Shown here: one piece after another, positions 62,501 to 64,000 of the stretch
Numbering within the stretch: the first letter of the stretch is position 1
Layout of the letters: the number at the start of each line of letters is the position of its first letter
DNA from: Haliotispira sp965263485
Lineage (GTDB): Bacteria > Spirochaetota > Spirochaetia > SP-2023
NCBI GenBank assembly: GCA_965263485.1
Contig: CBDHHO010000004.1
Coordinates: forward strand, 2,046,001 to 2,110,000
Direction of reading: 5' to 3'
Length of the DNA stretch: 64,000 nucleotides
Position numbers and translations under genes: made by a program
The notes under the pieces: model-generated
Told to the model about the DNA's origin: nothing
Databases searched by the model: none
Seen by the model: only the letters and a program-made list of their open reading frames with translations

Positions 62501-63883
62501 TCACGGTTTCCGTCCCGAGAACTCTCGCCCGAGTTCTCCCCGCTGCTGCTCCTTGGGTACCCGGAGAATAGGCAGACAGCTCAGATCGCTGATGCGATTG
62601 GTCCATTCTTGCAGCTGCCGGGCGGAATAATTGTGGAGCTGCCAGACACAGAGGCCTTGGGTTCCCGGCAGTCTGTCAAATTCGGCGTTTCCGGCATTCG
62701 GCGATGAGGCCATTGCTGCTTCGAGGGCCGAACCGGTGCCGCCCGGGTTCGCGGAGCTGAAGATCAACCAGTCTTGGAGTAGTTCGGTCCAGCAGTTTTC
62801 GCGCAGCAAGCGTTCAGGCTTCGGCCAGCGGGGGAAATCGGCAAAAGCCAACGCGTAGCTGCCGTTTTTCAATTGGCAGAGGTCACCCAGTACCGCAGAG
62901 GCCGTAGCACTCGCACCCGCACCGCGCCCTTCCAGATAAATATGTCCGACATTGTCACCGTAGAACGAAATACCGTTGAAACTGCCCTCCAGAGAGCCCA
63001 AAGGCGACAGGGGCGCCAGACCAACGTTTGGAATCAGGCAAGGGCCAACCCGCAGGGCAAGGCCCGACTTACGCTCCGGCAAGCGGGCCGAGGCCAACAG
63101 CTTGGTGGCAAAACCCAGTTGCCGGGCGACCCGAATCCGGGCCAAGTCTAGGTTCGCGATGCCGCAAATGGGAATATCCTCAAGCCGCAGACTGCGCCCA
63201 AAGCTCAGCATTGCCAAGATCGCCAGCTTGTGTGCCGTGTCGGTACCCGAGACATCGAGAAAGGGGTCAGACTCAGCCAGGCCATCGGCTTGGGCTTGGC
63301 GCAGCACTTCGTCATAAGATCGGTCTTCGGCGGCCATCTGCGACAAAATAAAATTGCAGGTGCCATTCAATACCCCGTAAAACTCGTGGATCCGGTTGGC
63401 GCGCAGACCCCCGAGCAGGCTTTGCAGAATCGGGATTCCGCCGCCACAGCTGGCTTCGCAGGCAATGGCCGCACCGCACTGCCGGGCCAGAGGAAATAAT
63501 TCTGCGCCGCACTCGGCCAGCAAGGCTTTGTTGGCCGTAATCACAGAAATACCGCGCCGCAGAAAATAGCGGTAGATCGGCAGGCAGTGCTCCACTCCGC
63601 CCATCAGCTCGATTACTGCATCCGGCAGTCCGAACCGGGTATCCTGCTCCAAGGCCTCGTGCAGCCCCTGCCAGCTGTCGAAGAGCCGCTGCGGAGCAAG
63701 CTGCCGCAAGTATTCCGGGGCTTGTGCTCTCAGACGACGGACCGCATTGTGCGACATTATTGCGATAACTTCAATCGGCCGGCCCTCCTCCTGTCGTTGC
63801 TGACTCAGGATGCGCAGCACCGCACCGCCCACGGTACCGATGCCGAGCAGCAAAACGCGAAAGGGCGTACGAGATTTGTCCAT
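62501..63883 (-). CDS. hom: Homoserine dehydrogenase
   Basis: Reduces aspartate semialdehyde to homoserine for threonine and methionine. VLLLGIGTVGGAVLRILSQQ is the nucleotide site; NGTCNFILSQMAAEDRSYDE and ESDPFLDVSGTDTAHKLAIL form the catalytic region, with the Lys in AHKLA. The last 90 residues hold a divergent ACT-like regulatory end or an irregular tail. Length is 460. Its gene is upstream of rlpA by 33 bases. Homocysteine metabolism links it loosely with luxS. Confidence 0.94.
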   Translation of the reverse strand: MDKSRTPFRVLLLGIGTVGGAVLRILSQQRQEEGRPIEVIAIMSHNAVRRLRAQAPEYLRQLAPQRLFDSWQGLHEALEQDTRFGLPDAVIELMGGVEHCLPIYRYFLRRGISVITANKALLAECGAELFPLARQCGAAIACEASCGGGIPILQSLLGGLRANRIHEFYGVLNGTCNFILSQMAAEDRSYDEVLRQAQADGLAESDPFLDVSGTDTAHKLAILAMLSFGRSLRLEDIPICGIANLDLARIRVARQLGFATKLLASARLPERKSGLALRVGPCLIPNVGLAPLSPLGSLEGSFNGISFYGDNVGHIYLEGRGAGASATASAVLGDLCQLKNGSYALAFADFPRWPKPERLLRENCWTELLQDWLIFSSANPGGTGSALEAAMASSPNAGNAEFDRLPGTQGLCVWQLHNYSARQLQEWTNRISDLSCLPILRVPKEQQRGELGREFSGRKP

Positions 63884-63922
63884 AAAATGCTTGTTCCGTT
63901 TTTCTCTAAGCTCTGACAGTCG

Positions 63923-64000
63923 TTAAGACCGCTCTGGTTCTTCAGACTTTGGTTCAGGAAGCGGGGCAATCCGCAGTTCCTCCAGTTGCTCTGGTGCCAC
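63923..64000 (-). CDS. C-terminal end of a gene entering from the right
   Basis: The frame from base 64000 reads VAPEQLEELRIAPLPEPKSE and ends ...EPERS-stop at 63923. Only 25 residues are present, acidic and Pro-rich, with no recognisable family. The call depends on this short frame being real. Confidence 0.3.
   Translation of the reverse strand: MAPEQLEELRIAPLPEPKSEEPERS

Noticed and set aside
1..64000. tRNA and rRNA genes
   Set aside because: I looked for T-arm patterns (GTTCGAATC and variants) with matching acceptor stems and for conserved rRNA segments and found none that I could support.

Overview
The window reads as chromosomal DNA of a free-living or host-associated Gram-negative bacterium, most likely a spirochaete. 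Supports for this inference are an outer-membrane LptF/LptG pair, two SPII lipoproteins, a rho-rpmE-small zinc-ribbon-ispG order, a GH13_18 phosphorylase, and a dispersed repeat load. No rRNA, tRNA or CRISPR array was seen, so placement rests on protein character alone. The housekeeping part is of moderate G+C; a glycosyltransferase block near 28.6-31.8 kb is visibly A/T-rich.

Layout. 1-28 kb is mostly minus strand: a partial PurL-like gene at the left edge, a histone-H1-tailed protein, tilS, pth, a family 2 glycosyltransferase, gntK, glyQS, an lptF/lptG-type pair, gnd, two Rpn/PD-(D/E)XK nuclease-transposase-like genes with a common tail, a leucine-rich lipoprotein, radC (plus strand), then the block GH13 phosphorylase, GltS-like carrier, alr, acyl-CoA synthetase, proC, proB. 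Gluconate kinase plus 6-phosphogluconate dehydrogenase give a gluconate-to-ribulose-5-phosphate route, and proB/proC give two steps of proline synthesis. 28.6-43.7 kb is a plus-strand surface-glycan cluster of very large, multi-domain glycosyltransferases, several overlapping by ATGA, including one polypeptide that joins a GT6 (blood-group A/B-type), a GT11 (alpha-1,2-fucosyltransferase-type) and a GT2 domain. 43.7-58.6 kb (plus) holds luxS, ribBA-ribH, rnhA, ftsH, a secreted protein, an HtrA-like lipoprotease, rho-rpmE, a small zinc-ribbon protein, ispG and bioA. 58.5-64 kb (minus) holds a pseudouridine synthase, a membrane protein, a YggS-type PLP protein, an RlpA-SPOR protein, hom and the end of a further gene.

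Three layers of genome plasticity stand out. (1) A MITE-like palindromic family, typically about 150-165 bp, has ends reading GGGGACCTCTAAAAATTC. It makes 4-bp target duplications (TCAA, TACA, CTAA visible), nests inside itself, supplies stop codons to genes and has truncated one glycosyltransferase. (2) Two unlinked lipoprotein genes share one leader whose coding start carries a 7-bp tandem repeat (5 copies, in frame; 6 copies, out of frame), the signature of a phase-variable contingency locus. (3) The glycan cluster has near-identical GT2 segments with G7/G8 tracts and a frameshifted, truncated copy that could act as an archive for recombination. Together these suggest a bacterium that varies its surface lipoproteins and a possibly blood-group-like glycan.
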